Assembly (NCBI RefSeq): GCF_008831285.2
Contig: NC_045139.1
Location: forward strand, 31,591,706 to 31,655,705
Source of the DNA: Nymphaea colorata
Taxonomy: Eukaryota; Streptophyta; Magnoliopsida; Nymphaeales; Nymphaeaceae
Reading direction: 5' to 3'
DNA: 64,000 nucleotides
Under the pieces are notes generated by a model, which saw only the letters and a list, made by a program, of their open reading frames with translations, was not told the origin of the DNA and made no database searches. Position 1 is the stretch's first letter. The number at the start of each line of letters is the position of its first letter. A program made the translations under genes and the position numbers. Below, one piece after another: positions 11,527 to 22,550 of this stretch.

Positions 11527-14500
11527 CGCGCACGGGCATGTAAGAGTAGGGGTCGAGCTTTGGCTCTTGTTTGGGAACAATACATTTAAGTCTCCCATTG
11601 CCCTTTCCACATGATTTACTCCCGCAAGACCCACTATGAGATTTCTCGTTCAATGTACTTAAAATCAGTTCAAAGCGATTCGCCAGACATATAAAGATTT
11701 TAAAAGATGTGTATGTATTAATTAAAAATATAAAAAGTTTCAAATTAGTTAAAAGTTAACATTGCATATATATATATATGATATCTCATCACGATCTGCC
11801 TACTGTTCCAAGATAGCTCATCATAATGCACATATCAACGGCATGAAGCCATTTCCCTGCAACATTTACTCACGATCGCTTAAAGTTCACCCGTTTTATG
11901 CAATCCCGGCATTGCTTATGCTGAAGCAACGTAGCAATATCTAAATCTTAGCCTGTGAAGCACCAAAGTTAATGGTTCATCAAACTGCAAGAATGATCGA
12001 TGATCGCAGCCTTAACTCATGAAACCTGACTAATTCCGACGAAACTTTCAGATGGGCGACGGTGTATTAAGAACATTTGTGTTCTTCAAGTGTATAACCT
12101 TGCACTACTTATCTTGAAACTTCTTAAGGAACGGTCCATGTCTGAAGAATATTGTTTGGCAGGCAAGCATTTTAAAGCGCCAATAAAGGTGAAACCTAAC
12201 CTCATTAATCCCAACCCTTTCAGAATTATGTAGCAACAGAAGAAGGAAAACTCAACAATGGGGTTATGATATATCCATTACAGATGTTGAAAGCATCAAG
12301 CAGATCAAAAAACATGGGCCCCAAAAAGAAAAAGTAACTGCTTGACAGAGAAATCACTGCCCTAAAAAGAACAGAGGACAGAACCAGCATTACACACACA
12401 CAGAGACAGCAAGAGAGAGAGAGAGAGAGAGCTGACAGTCATATCTTCACATGGAAGAGAACTCTTCCTTGGCATTTGGCATTGTTAGATCGCTCGAGTA
12501 ACGATTAATTGGGCAGTTCTCCCAAAATCTGATCATGAGAAGAGCAAAGTCTCTATTTCAAAACCAGATGATCACCATGCCAGAGAATGACTGAACACAG
12601 ACCTACCATACTTCTCATTTCATTCGATCAAAGGGTCTAAGTCAGCCAGGCTGAAAAGCTAGATGAAGGAAAATGCAGATTTTCCAAGCAAGAATATTAA
12701 AGCAGAGTAACCTGCAATTCCATAGGAAATTAAAACTGAAGTCCTTAGAAAATGCACTTAACATCTCGAACAAGGACAAAACGTAACTCCAACTACTGGA
12801 AGAGATAGGGGCACAAAGTACAGAATCCATACTTTAGGATTTTAGGACCAATTTTTCGAATCAATACATTCCATTATATATAGATGATGATAAGACGGCC
12901 CACTGAATTATCCCCTTTTTTGTCAACTAGCTTTTTATTTCATTCATTTTTCTTTGATGCTTGTTTCATGATGACCAAACAATTGGATTTTTTTTAGAAC
13001 CACTCCTTTTTGTCAACTGTTTTGGATCTCATCATCGGTATTTTTCAGAATTATCCCATCGATTATTCATGGGATGTGGATAATCAATGAAACAATCCGA
13101 AATAATTGATTGCTATAACAAAAGATTTTTTCTCCAACACTTTTTAAACACCCATTACATCCAATCGTTTGATTAGATCCAACTGCGTCAAAATTGCAGC
13201 AGACCCAATATGGATTGAACTTGTAGGAAATCAAACAACATCTCTGACCCTTCCATCAATTATACGAGCCCACTTACTCAACATCGATATTTGAATCAAT
13301 CTCAAGTTCCTAAAATTATAAGCAAATCTCCCTAACTTCTCCTTGTGCTGCAAATCGTGCATGGAATTGCACCATTGACAATCTCTCTTTGACGTTGTGG
13401 AGTTTGGAGTGTAAACAAATCAAATATGGAAATGGTTTGGATTAGGATCCAAAAGAGGTCATAATGTCCAGATTCAAGTCCAGTACTATACCCATAAGCA
13501 GGACCGGTTGACGCTTGACCTTGGGGCTGTGTTCAGACAACAGTTTTTCTTTTTTTTTATAAAAAAAAAAATTATTGGATGGTCCTGCTTTAATGTTTCT
13601 GGTGCAGAAAGGCAGCCAAAGAAAATACCTTTTGCAACTAAAAACTGGATCTAATACAGGACTCGATTCATTGAGGGGCTGTTTGGAATTCATAATCTAT
13701 TGTTACTGTCCTGTGATTCTACTCAAAATTTGTGGTAGATTCATGAAACATTATGTTACAGAGTCTGATAAATCTGCCCACAAAAAACATGATCTGATCC
13801 CAAAACGAATCGGTATGCAAATTCCAGTTCCAATGTATTTTACGTGCTTCATCAGACTTTAAGGATAAGAACTTGGACATATATTTTACATTGTTCAATT
13901 TTTTTGTTTATACATTCATGGCACATTGGTAGGGTTATACAACGTGTAACAACTCAAACTCAACTTGTATAAGTTGAGATCAAAGTTGACTAAACTGTTT
14001 GAATGAGGGGTTCGAGTTTAAAAGTAAAGTTGTCTAATAAAATGCCTAGAAAAGCTGAAAAAAATTAAAAAAAAAATAGTGGGTCAAAGCATTTTTCTCA
14101 AGAGTTTTATCTTTCATAAAAAAATCTGAAAATTTTGACCCACATTTGAGTTGATGATGCATGAGCGGGTTACTTATTACCCAACCAATATACTCCAAAA
14201 TATGCATTAAGGATTCGAAAGTTAGGTCATAGTGCTGGTTCAATATAATTGATCGTCAACACGTATTGCTTTTTATGTCAATAAGTGTTCCACCACCCTA
14301 CTGGAGGCTAAACATAAAGATCTTAAGTTGAATATGGTTGAAGTTTAGCAGAAATACACTCTTATAAGACATTTGGCAGTAGGGACATTCTCTGAGTGCT
14401 CCATGAATCTGCTCCAAAGATTATGGCATATTCATGAAATACTAAAACTAATGCTCCATGAATCTGGTCTAATCTTTGGGGCAGACTCATAGGACACTCA

Positions 14501-14892
14501 CATAGTATCCTTTCTACCAAATGACCCTTAGTAGTACTATCGATGTAAATTGCTTGGAGATAGATTCTTGACCTTTATTGGTAAGAAATGATTATGTATG
14601 ACTTCTTATCCAATTGATCAGTTTCAAGTAAGCCTGATATGAAAAAATAAAATTAAGTTCCAGTTACGATCATATAGGAATGAGATTCTATTTTATGAAA
14701 ATATCTAGTGAGTAATCCTTTATCTAATATCCATGGATTTAGAAATTTGGTGTTTAACATATTATGATGGGCATGGTTTGGCTTTGGTTGTAAATCTAAA
14801 AGTAGGATTCAGATTATATTCCAATTCTGAATTTTAAATGGGGTTCTAATACGACATAAGACTTTTCTTAATTTGCATCAATCACCATAAAG
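11527..14892. other. Gene-less stretch between copies B and D
   Basis: No supportable gene. It contains a short (GA)n tract at about 12412-12432 and two MITE-like elements of the GGGGCTGTTTGG family. The one at 14365-14530 has ends CATTTGGCAGTAG and CTACCAAATG that are inverted repeats, with repeated CATGAATCTG and CAGATTCAT motifs inside. The other is about 13672-13790. Confidence 0.4.
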
Positions 14893-15400
14893 GCTTGCCT
14901 AACACCAACTTGTGCCAACTTTGTGGCTTGAACTTGCAAACTTTCACTTGTAGTTAAATTTTTATGTTCCATAAGTTGCTGAAGATATTCCTTTGGAGGC
15001 TGTTCATGTGTACATCTTTTATATAAAAAAAAAATTATGATTTCCCGAGAAATAGTGATCTTATAAGGTAGCTCTTAATGTGTAAATGATTTTATAATAT
15101 TTTTTTAAGTGACATATATGGATAAAAAATATTAATATCATTTACAAGATTTTTGCGGATATGTATAGATAAAAAAGATTAATTTGGTTGGGTGAAATCC
15201 AAAAAAAAAAAAAGTTCTCTCTAGGGGACTAAAATGTCACACATAAAATTAAAGAGGATTTGCTTCAATTATGGAAGGAAAAGCTGGTGCATGGAAGCCA
15301 CATAAAAAGAAATTAAAGATTATTTCAACGTCTTTTCTAAGTATAGATAGGCGCTCAAGGAGGAGGCTACTGAAACATCAAGGTACATTGGTTTTCAGCC
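14893..15400 (+). promoter_or_regulatory. Promoter of broken mini-NAC copy D
   Basis: Aligned with the other unit promoters from GCTTGCCTAACACCAACTTG onward. The TATA box is altered to TATAGATA (15342-15349), a substitution not seen in copies A, B or C. The following GGCGCTCAAGG and the sequence up to the ATG at 15401 are retained. Confidence 0.6.
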
Positions 15401-15490
15401 ATGGATCTGTCAGACGCCGAGTTTATGGTGTTGCACTTGATCCCAAAGCATTGCAACCCCAATACCCGTTGTGATCCAAAGTTTCTACAG
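15401..15490 (+). pseudogene. Mini-NAC copy D, exon 1 fragment
   Basis: It starts MDLSDAEFMVLHLIPKH, which matches exon 1 of copies B and C. The frame diverges after about residue 24, meets a TGA, and runs into an (AT)n tract at about 15500. The donor site and exons 2 and 3 are missing; downstream sequence to 16,050 has no homology to the array. It is a truncated copy, probably broken at the microsatellite. Confidence 0.7.
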
Positions 15491-15505
15491 GATGTTTTAT
15501 ATATA

Positions 15506-15550
<45 letters not shown>

Positions 15551-16062
15551 TAGTTTAAGTGTTATTTGTTGGTCCATCTCTTTTATCATGCATAGAAGAG
15601 AGTGAGTTGTGTGCTTTCAAAGATTTTTAAAAAAGAAATGTCCCTTCCGGTCTTTTAATTTTTTAGTACCTTTGTTTGTCCTTACAAAAATATTCCCCTT
15701 TCACTGACCAGGGGTATTTTTGTAAAATTTGAAAGCAAAAATCCATCTAACCCAAGCAAGGCTTTTAACTTTTCCTTTAGTTTTTATGTTACAGGAAATT
15801 TTTTGCTTAAAATGAATTACTGCCAAACAAATTTAAATCAATATGTGAGGTTTACACATTTTGCTATTGATGCCTGTTAATTTTCAAAATAAAAATTTTA
15901 CTTGTAAATTTTAAAAATTTTAGTTTGACCTATATAACAATTTTTGAAAAATTGTATTTCAGCTTCTTTTAAAGTAAAAATTTATAGGAAAACTGCCTTT
16001 CATGAAACATCATAAGGTGGTTACAAAATCAAGGGCATCCCTACTTAAAAGAGGAGAGAGCC
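15491..16062. other. (AT)n/(GT)n tract and AT-rich sequence
   Basis: An (AT)n tract at about 15500-15536 passes into (GT)n. The following roughly 500 bases are AT-rich with no gene or recognised repeat. It replaces the rest of copy D. Confidence 0.4.
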
Positions 16063-16353
16063 TTACACCATACTGAATGCTTGAGAGAGAGAGAGGGAGG
16101 GGGAGCAAGCGCTGTTCTCTTGTCCATCGTTATCTGTCCTCCACATAACTATAAGAAAGCAGTTGGTGGAATCCGAGAGCTAGTTGCATGCAGGGAGATT
16201 TTCTGATAGCCAATTCCTAGCGAGGTGGTCGGAACTCCTTTGTGCTCCTTCAATCTAATGAATGGACAGGCAATCACAACATGTTCCCCACCTTTGAAAG
16301 GTGAAACTAGGTGTAGAACATGTTGCCACTGTATGCCTATCAATTCATTAAAC
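16063..16353. repeat. Direct repeat unit 1 containing a foldback hairpin
   Basis: Unit 1 of a pair (unit 2 at 16,830-17,125), sharing CTGTTCTCTTGTCCAT, AACTATAAGAAAGCAGTTGG and GAGATTTTCTG. The last 100 bases form a foldback: TAATGAATGGACAGGC faces GCCTATCAATTCATTA, around a central CACCTTTGAAAGGTG palindrome. After each unit a GCATGTAACTTTCTC block also recurs (16,653 and 17,157), so the duplicated segment is longer than the unit itself. Confidence 0.6.
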
Positions 16354-16829
16354 AGAAGGAGAGCAAACGAGTTCGAATCACCTGTCTAGGAACCGGCTGT
16401 TCGCAGCTCTCCTTACTTGCAGCTGTCCCTGGTTTGTTACCAACTGCCTCATTCTCACCAACTGCTTTCTTGTAGTGATGCACAAAAACAAATGAGGATG
16501 GAGGACCCCTGCTGGGGCTTTGGGTCGGCCTTTTCAGGTGAACCTGGTTATATCCGCCATACTGGTGCATGATTTTTCTTGCGTTAGTTTGATTCACGAC
16601 TAAAATACCTTTAGTGTACTTCCCTCCTTTACTTTGCATGGTACTCCCAGGGCATGTAACTTTCTCTCCTTTTTAGGACATACTCCATAGAACACAGGTC
16701 CCTCCTTGAACAAATGGAACAGCTACGGTGTGGTTGTTGGGGGCCAACACCCACACCAGACCTTCAAGAATCCGGTCACAGCAAAGCTAGTCCGGATTTT
16801 GGTTACATTTTGAGGCCACATTGAATAAG

Positions 16830-17125
16830 AGGAGAGAGCCAAACACCATACTAAATGCTTGACAGAGAGACAGAACAGGCGCTGTTCTCTTGTCCATTGC
16901 TATGTGTCCTCGGCATAACTATAAGAAAGCAGTTGGTAGGAATCCGAGAGCTAGCTCCATGCAGGGAGATTTTCTGTTCCTAGGGAGGTGGCAGGAACCC
17001 TACTACGCTCCTTCAATTTAATGAATTGATAGGCAACACAACACGTTCCCCACCTTTGAAAGGTGAAATTAGGTGTGGAACATGTTGCCACTGTACGCCT
17101 ATCAATTCATTAAACCGAAGGAGAG
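16830..17125. repeat. Direct repeat unit 2 containing a foldback hairpin
   Basis: The hairpin arms are best preserved here: about 17016-17034 and 17096-17114 are perfect 18-base complements (TTTAATGAATTGATAGGC against its reverse complement). Inner arms ACACGTTCC...CCACCT and AGGTGTGGAACATGT match at about 13 of 15, and CACCTTTGAAAGGTG sits near the tip. The arms are conserved between units, mismatches mostly falling on one side in unit 1. Confidence 0.6.
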
Positions 17126-18229
17126 CAAAGGTAATTTTAGCATGATACGCTGGGCGCATGTAACTTTCTCCCCTTTTTAGGACGTACTCGATGGAACATA
17201 TGTCTCTTGAACAAACGGTGTGGTTGGTTACATGTGGAGGCCACATCAAACCCGAGTTGGAGTCACTTAGTTGATGAGTCAAAGTGACTCTCAGTCAAAA
17301 AAGAATAAAAAAAATTGCTCCAGCACTGGTGAACTCTGTGGGCATCGACCATCTGAAGTCCATAGATCGAGAAAGTGGCTGCCTACTTCTGTTTCTGTTC
17401 CATTGGGGTTTGAGCAATACAGTGTATATATGGACATATATATTTTCATAGTCATCTTTTCTAACATGAAAAGAAATTGGTAAAAGATTGTATGTCGCAG
17501 TCATCCACTAGTGGATCTCTCTCTCACTTACATATAGCGGAGAAAATGAAAATTCATTAACAAAAATTAGGTGACAAGTAGGCATGAAGAAAATAAAAGG
17601 GTAAAATGAAACCATAGAATATGTGAATCTTCGGAAAAGTGGATACAGTAAAAGATATATCCAATTTGAATATGATCATTTGACATCCCTGCTAACGAGG
17701 GTACATCCAACTGGTGACTAAAAACAACAAACTGAATTCTCTTTTACTTGAAAAGATAGGGAGAAAGAGAGTAGGTCCCTTGAAGACTTTTACTGCCAAA
17801 AAATGATCATGCATGGCCCCCTAGTAAGACGTCAATGGGTCCAATTTGGATTGGATATCTAACCAAATGATTTAAATAAGTCGAATATGGAAAGCAACTA
17901 AACATCCAATAAATGGCATTTGATATTATCTGAATTCTATTTTTAAATAAATATCTGACCATATAATACTCATTAAGCTAGCGAGATAAATTTTCCTTCA
18001 TCTGGCATCCACAGATTTTGGAAGTCTGTCTTTTAACATATTACAATAAAGTTTGGATTTGGTTGTAAATTTAAAAGTAGGATTCAGATTATACTTCAAT
18101 TATGAACTTAGAAATTGGGATCTAATCTGGTGTAAGGCTTGCGGTATTCACATTTGAATACAAATTTGTAGACATTCGATAAATTGAATTGCTAGAGGGT
18201 ATATTCAATTTGAATCCCTACTCTTTGTT
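17126..18229. other. Gene-less stretch before copy C
   Basis: It holds the end of the second duplicated segment (to about 17,240) and then AT-rich sequence. About 18,040-18,130 is nearly the same as 14,770-14,850 (TTAAAAGTAGGATTCAGATT), so the homology of units C and D begins upstream of their promoters. No gene is supportable. Confidence 0.4.
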
Positions 18230-19705
18230 GCCTAGCTCCAACTTGCTTATAAGAAGAAAAGGATCTCCTCCAATTAGTCCAATGCCAACGTTGTGGCTTG
18301 TCCATACATACAAAGTTTCTCAATTTTATGTTCGATAAGAAGCTTAAGATATTCCTTTTGGAGACTTCTCGTATATATATATATATATATATATATATCT
18401 TTCATATAAAAAATCTTGTTTATAGAAGAGATAGCAAGCTGATTACTTCCTAGAAGAAGCGACCTTGAGAGGGACGACCTGTCCTTTGAATGTTACAATG
18501 TGAAAAAGTACCATTTATATGAGGTGTTTGATTACTGCAGACGTGAGGTCTGCGCATCCCTACCTTAAATTCATGTTTTTTTTTATATATATATAATGTA
18601 GCATGGATTTGAAATCCATGCCGCGGGGGTGGGGGACATAATGAAATATACAGTTTCTTAAAACTGTGGATTTCGGCTAGAAATGATCTCAGATTGCTTC
18701 CAACCTGAGTTCCGTGGGAAATCAAATGCAACCTGGGAGTGGGCTTCACTCGCTTTTTAAAAGTTGTTGCACCAAGTCGTGAATAAAACTGGTCGAAGTA
18801 TGCGGTAGAGTTCTACTTTCCCTAGTTGAAGATCAAGATCAATGGGATGTACAAGTTACAGCCACCATTTAGTCTTGGTAACGACCAGTTTTTTTTCCCT
18901 TGACTTACTAAGGTTGTGTCTGAAGGCGTAGGAAAACACTTCTGTGATTACTTTCATATGATTGTTTTCCTGGATGCGTGGATGCGGCGTTCTTTTCCTT
19001 GTTTCTAAATCCAAGGTGTGTTTGTATAATTTGCTGTTTGATGTGTGTAAAGAAAAAGAGTGGATTGAATTTTCGCACATAGCCTCACCTGAATGTGTCT
19101 AATGATACTAGCATACGTGCAATAAACCAGCTAAACAATGAGCAAATGTGTTTTGATGCCAAAAAAATTTAGAGAAAGATATTTTCGTCATTACATGTAC
19201 AAGCACAATATCTTTTTGTCGATTACCTTAGTCTCTTTCTTTGCAACTTGAAAGTACAGTAAGAACTCTCACCATTATAAGTATAACCTTTTTGAGGTAA
19301 ATACTTTATTACATTAATAGAAGAAATCAATGTATAAGCATGCGTCCCTTGTAATACTTTATACAAGATCTTAATATGTAAACGATTTCATAAGATTTTT
19401 AAGAGATATACATGGAAGAAAAAGATTGATGTCCATTGCAAGATCTTATTAATTGACATGTATGGATAGAAAAGATTAAAAGGATTGGTGGAAATCCAAA
19501 GAAAAAGTACATTCTATGTGGAGGATTAAAACCTCATCCACGAAGATCAAGCTCGATTTCCTTCAGTTATAGAAGGAAATATCAGGTGCACAGAAGCAAC
19601 CAAAAAGATTTCCACTTGTTTTGCAAGTATAAATAGGCGCTCATGATAAAGGATGTAACACTCGCTGTGTAGGCTAGAGAGAGAAAGTTACATTGGTTAT
19701 TAAGC
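18230..19705 (+). promoter_or_regulatory. Promoter region of mini-NAC copy C, split by an insertion
   Basis: The distal part is 18,230-18,426 and the proximal part 19,356-19,705. The proximal part holds TATA box TATAAATA at 19628-19635, then GGCGCTCATGATAAAGG, about 70 bases before the ATG. Relative to copies B and D, about 930 bases are inserted between. The insertion contains a palindrome (GCATGGATTTGAAATCCATG) at about 18,601 and a smaller element with inverted ends GTGTTTGATTACTGCA and ATCAAATGCAA. Confidence 0.6.
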
Positions 19706-20923
19706 ATGGGTCTATCAGATGCCCAGATGATGGAGTCCCACTTGATTCCAAAGCATTTTACCCCTGGCCACCGTCCTAAGATTCCAGAGAATGATATATA
19801 CGATTATAAAAAGTCGGACCTAGAAGGCATATTCTCTCTCTCTCTCGCTCTCGTTTGGAAGCTTTTAACTGCAATATAAGACAGTTTTATAGAACTTTTT
19901 GTGCCCAAATAGTTTATTTAAGGATTCTTTTTGTTGGTGCAACTTTAGACCTACCAAAGGTTCTTGTTTGACTTTGCAACTTATTGGAATCCAAGCCATT
20001 TTTACAAGTACTAATAACACATCGCGGATCTAAGAATTTTTTTTCTTGGGTTACTTTTCAAATTTTGACAGGGCCAAACCATATTTTTCAAAAATCTTAT
20101 AATGGCCAAATTAAGTTTTCTGAAAACATCACAATCTGTATTTTCTTTTTCTTTTTTTTCTTTCTTAAAATCTTCACAGTGCTACGGCTGCCAGCCCCTA
20201 GCTCCGCCTCTGCATGTCCATCCATTCATATAGTAACATACATATGAAATAATGCCTTTTGGGGTTTTGTTGCTAACATTTTTTTTTTTTGCCATTTTTT
20301 ACAGGTATTACTAACAGGAAGAACGGTTACTTCTGCTTCACAAAGAAGACCGAAGAAAGACACTGCGACGAGGGGTATTGGGTATCAGATGGTGAAGAAC
20401 AAGTGGTTCGCCCTTCAACCTCTGAATTGCTTGGAACCAAGACGACGTTCCGATACCATTTGAGGGCATCTAACACTAAAACTGATTGGTACATCAGGGA
20501 GTATTGCCTTGATGATAATTTTCGAGCCAAACACAACATACCGAGCCGTTCAGTGAGTACTAAATCGCATTCACATTTGCTACCCATACTTCGTTTGTGT
20601 GTGTGCATTCATATAAAACGCATATATCAGAGCCACGTCCATATATAAGCATAAAGTCATAGAAATCATACTTACACGTTGCGGTTCCCACAATGCGTCC
20701 TCTTGTCTTCATCCTGCATTATCAATTTCACGAAAGCTTAACTGTTGAATTCATCATAACTTATGATCTCATGGAAAAAATGAGCAACTAAGAGTTCCTG
20801 AAAGCATTTAATCTAGAATGGTTTTTATTTTTTCCTGAAACCTTGTTGAGGTAATGTTAATTGGGATTGTTCAATGAACAGGGGGAGTACGTGCTCTGCA
20901 GGCTGGACTATGAGAGGAGCTAG
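19706..20923 (+). CDS. Miniature NAC-domain-like protein, copy C
   Basis: Predicted exons are 19706-19826, 20305-20552 (acceptor TTTTTTACAG, donor GTGAGT) and 20882-20923 (acceptor GAACAG). They give 136 residues. Exon 1 (MGLSDAQMMESHLIPKH to KKSDLEG) is the same length as in copy B. Exon 2 has TKKTEERHCDEGYWVSDG, LLGTKTTFRYHLRAS and TKTDWYIREYCL, covering NAC subdomains C and D. Exon 3 ends GEYVLCRLDYERS. As in copy B, the WKATGK DNA-contact motif is replaced by an acidic stretch and no C-terminal region follows. The exon 1 donor reads GAAG/GCATAT where copy B has GAAG/GTATAA, so splicing needs a GC-AG intron or has been lost. About 66% of exon 2 residues match copy B. Poly(A) signal AATAAA is at 21088-21093. 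It may be functional or a recent pseudogene. Confidence 0.58.
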
Positions 20924-21093
20924 ACAGTTCGTCCCTGGGCATCTTCAGTTCCATTGTGTCAACAAGCTTTGTGGTGGAAGTAAAAGAAGCAAGTCCTGCG
21001 ACCGAGTCATAGAGGAAGAAAGGGTACTGGCTAGCTCTAGACTAGTGGTTGCAGCATTATGCAGGAGGGAAAGTAGGGTTTTGTAATAATAAA
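20924..21093 (+). other. Conserved 3' block of copy C
   Basis: Matches the block at 10898-11135. It reads HLQFHCVNKLCGGSKRSK in a frame that is +1 relative to the NAC frame, whereas the equivalent in copy B is +2. The poly(A) signal is at 21088-21093. Confidence 0.5.
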
Positions 21094-21249
21094 TGCATGT
21101 ACTCATCCTAAATAGTGGAACTCTTCATGCGATAAAGCCATCTTCTTATTTTTATTATTATTTTTATTCTTATCATTATATCTGCCGCGTTAAAAATAAA
21201 AAATTAAAATGTCACTGAAAGTATCATAAGCCATGAGTACTCCATAAAC

Positions 21250-21916
21250 GTCACTAATGCCCTTGCACCAACCGCCTCGAGGATGCAATCACAATCAAAA
21301 TGAAAGGAAACAGAACATCTACGCACTTGCTGAACTGAGTATAGTTGTATGGTCCAAACAAATTCAGAACCTTGTAGGCAAAAGACAGAAAAAATCCGGC
21401 TTTAACCCAAAAGCTGATCTCCCTGACCTTATCATTCTTCCAATGAAGAAAATGGTAGGCAACACTTCAGTCCCTCCATCATGTTCCAAGAGAAAAAATA
21501 CACATAAAACAGTTCAGCAATAATTTTCTGGGAATTGGAACTTAGAAGGGACTGGGAGGGGGAATATAGAAGAATAGAGAAAATGCAAACCCTAACCAGT
21601 ACAGCGAAGAGAGATTGAACGAAAGGAGGAGGAAGGAAGAAGGGAAGACGACGAAGACAATATGCCCGTCTCTCCCTCTCTCTCGTTTTAAAGGACTCAC
21701 GTTTCGCCGCCAATTTTGCATATTATGCTCTCGATCCACGTAATATCTCTCTCTGAAAATTGAGCGTGAACCCATCGGTCATAGAAACGAATGCTCCGAT
21801 TCCACAGCAAACACCGCCGATTGAAGCCGTGACTTCGTCTGCAAACCATCTCTCTATCTCCCTCCACTTTACAGAGAAGAAGAATAAGAAATGAGAAAAA
21901 CAACTCCTCCTCTTCA

Positions 21917-21961
<45 letters not shown>

Positions 21962-22170
21962 TTGCATCTCGCCAACAAGTCCCTGCGATTCCTCCTTCGT
22001 CGTCGTTCTCCCTCACTCCGTAGTAGCCCCACGGAAGGCACAGGTGAGGAAAGACTCCAGAAATGCAAAAAACCGCTCCAAAATGTACATGGCACTCGGC
22101 ATGAGTTTCTTTCACCTAAATTCCCAACGTCCAACGGCCAAATCTGGCGAGGCTCCGCTTGATCCACACT
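21250..22170 (-). other. Gene-like 5' region, unidentified, minus strand
   Basis: GC content rises and the minus strand looks like the first exon and leader of a plant gene. There is a (GA)n tract at 21,923-21,958, an ATG at about 21,775 opening MGSRSIFRERYYVDRE, and a donor-like AAAC/GTGAGTCC at about 21,692. A TTAGGGTTTGCATTTTC block typical of plant leaders lies at about 21,590. No continuing exon with known homology is visible toward lower coordinates, where copy C's 3' flank begins. It may be a truncated gene, a captured gene fragment or a non-coding transcript. I do not recognise the product. Confidence 0.3.
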
Positions 22171-22222
22171 TCAACAATCATTTTCTTTTCTCCCTTTTTT
22201 ATTCCTTTTTCCTGTTGAGGAT

Positions 22223-22550
22223 GCACTGCATCGGGCCGGGCCCGGCCCGGTAAGGGCCGACCCGATCCGGCTCGTCACTTGGCCCGGGCCTGGCCCAGCC
22301 GGATTCGGCTCGTCGGGTCGGTGAGCTTGGCCGGGCCCGGTTCAGCCAGGCTCATTTAAAATTAAGAAATAATTTTTAAATTATAAAATATTTTTGTAAA
22401 TATAAAATATATTATTAAAACAAAAAAATAATTTTTTTAATCTAAATGACTTAATGAACCCACCGGGCCCAGCCCAAGCTCGGACCCGATTAGGCCGGGC
22501 GGGCCCGATCCGGCCCGGCAGCGGTCCGGCTCGACGCCCAGGCCTACTTC
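22223..22550. repeat. GGGCC-rich ended dispersed element
   Basis: Two GC-rich ends (about 22,230-22,350 and 22,460-22,545), built from CGGGCCCGGCCCGG-type words, flank an AT-rich core of about 110 bases. The ends are rough inverted repeats. Plant genomes carry many elements of this look; a weaker relative lies at 38,975-39,120. There is no coding content. Confidence 0.5.

Noticed and set aside
12455-12540. Possible miR399-type precursor (TTGGCATTTGG near GGGCAGTTCTCCC)
   Set aside because: Neither strand contains the mature miR399 sequence and the arms do not pair properly.
16340-16639. 99-codon minus-strand open frame next to the foldback repeat
   Set aside because: Somewhat protein-like but matches nothing I know, and it begins in repeat sequence. 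A protein search would decide.
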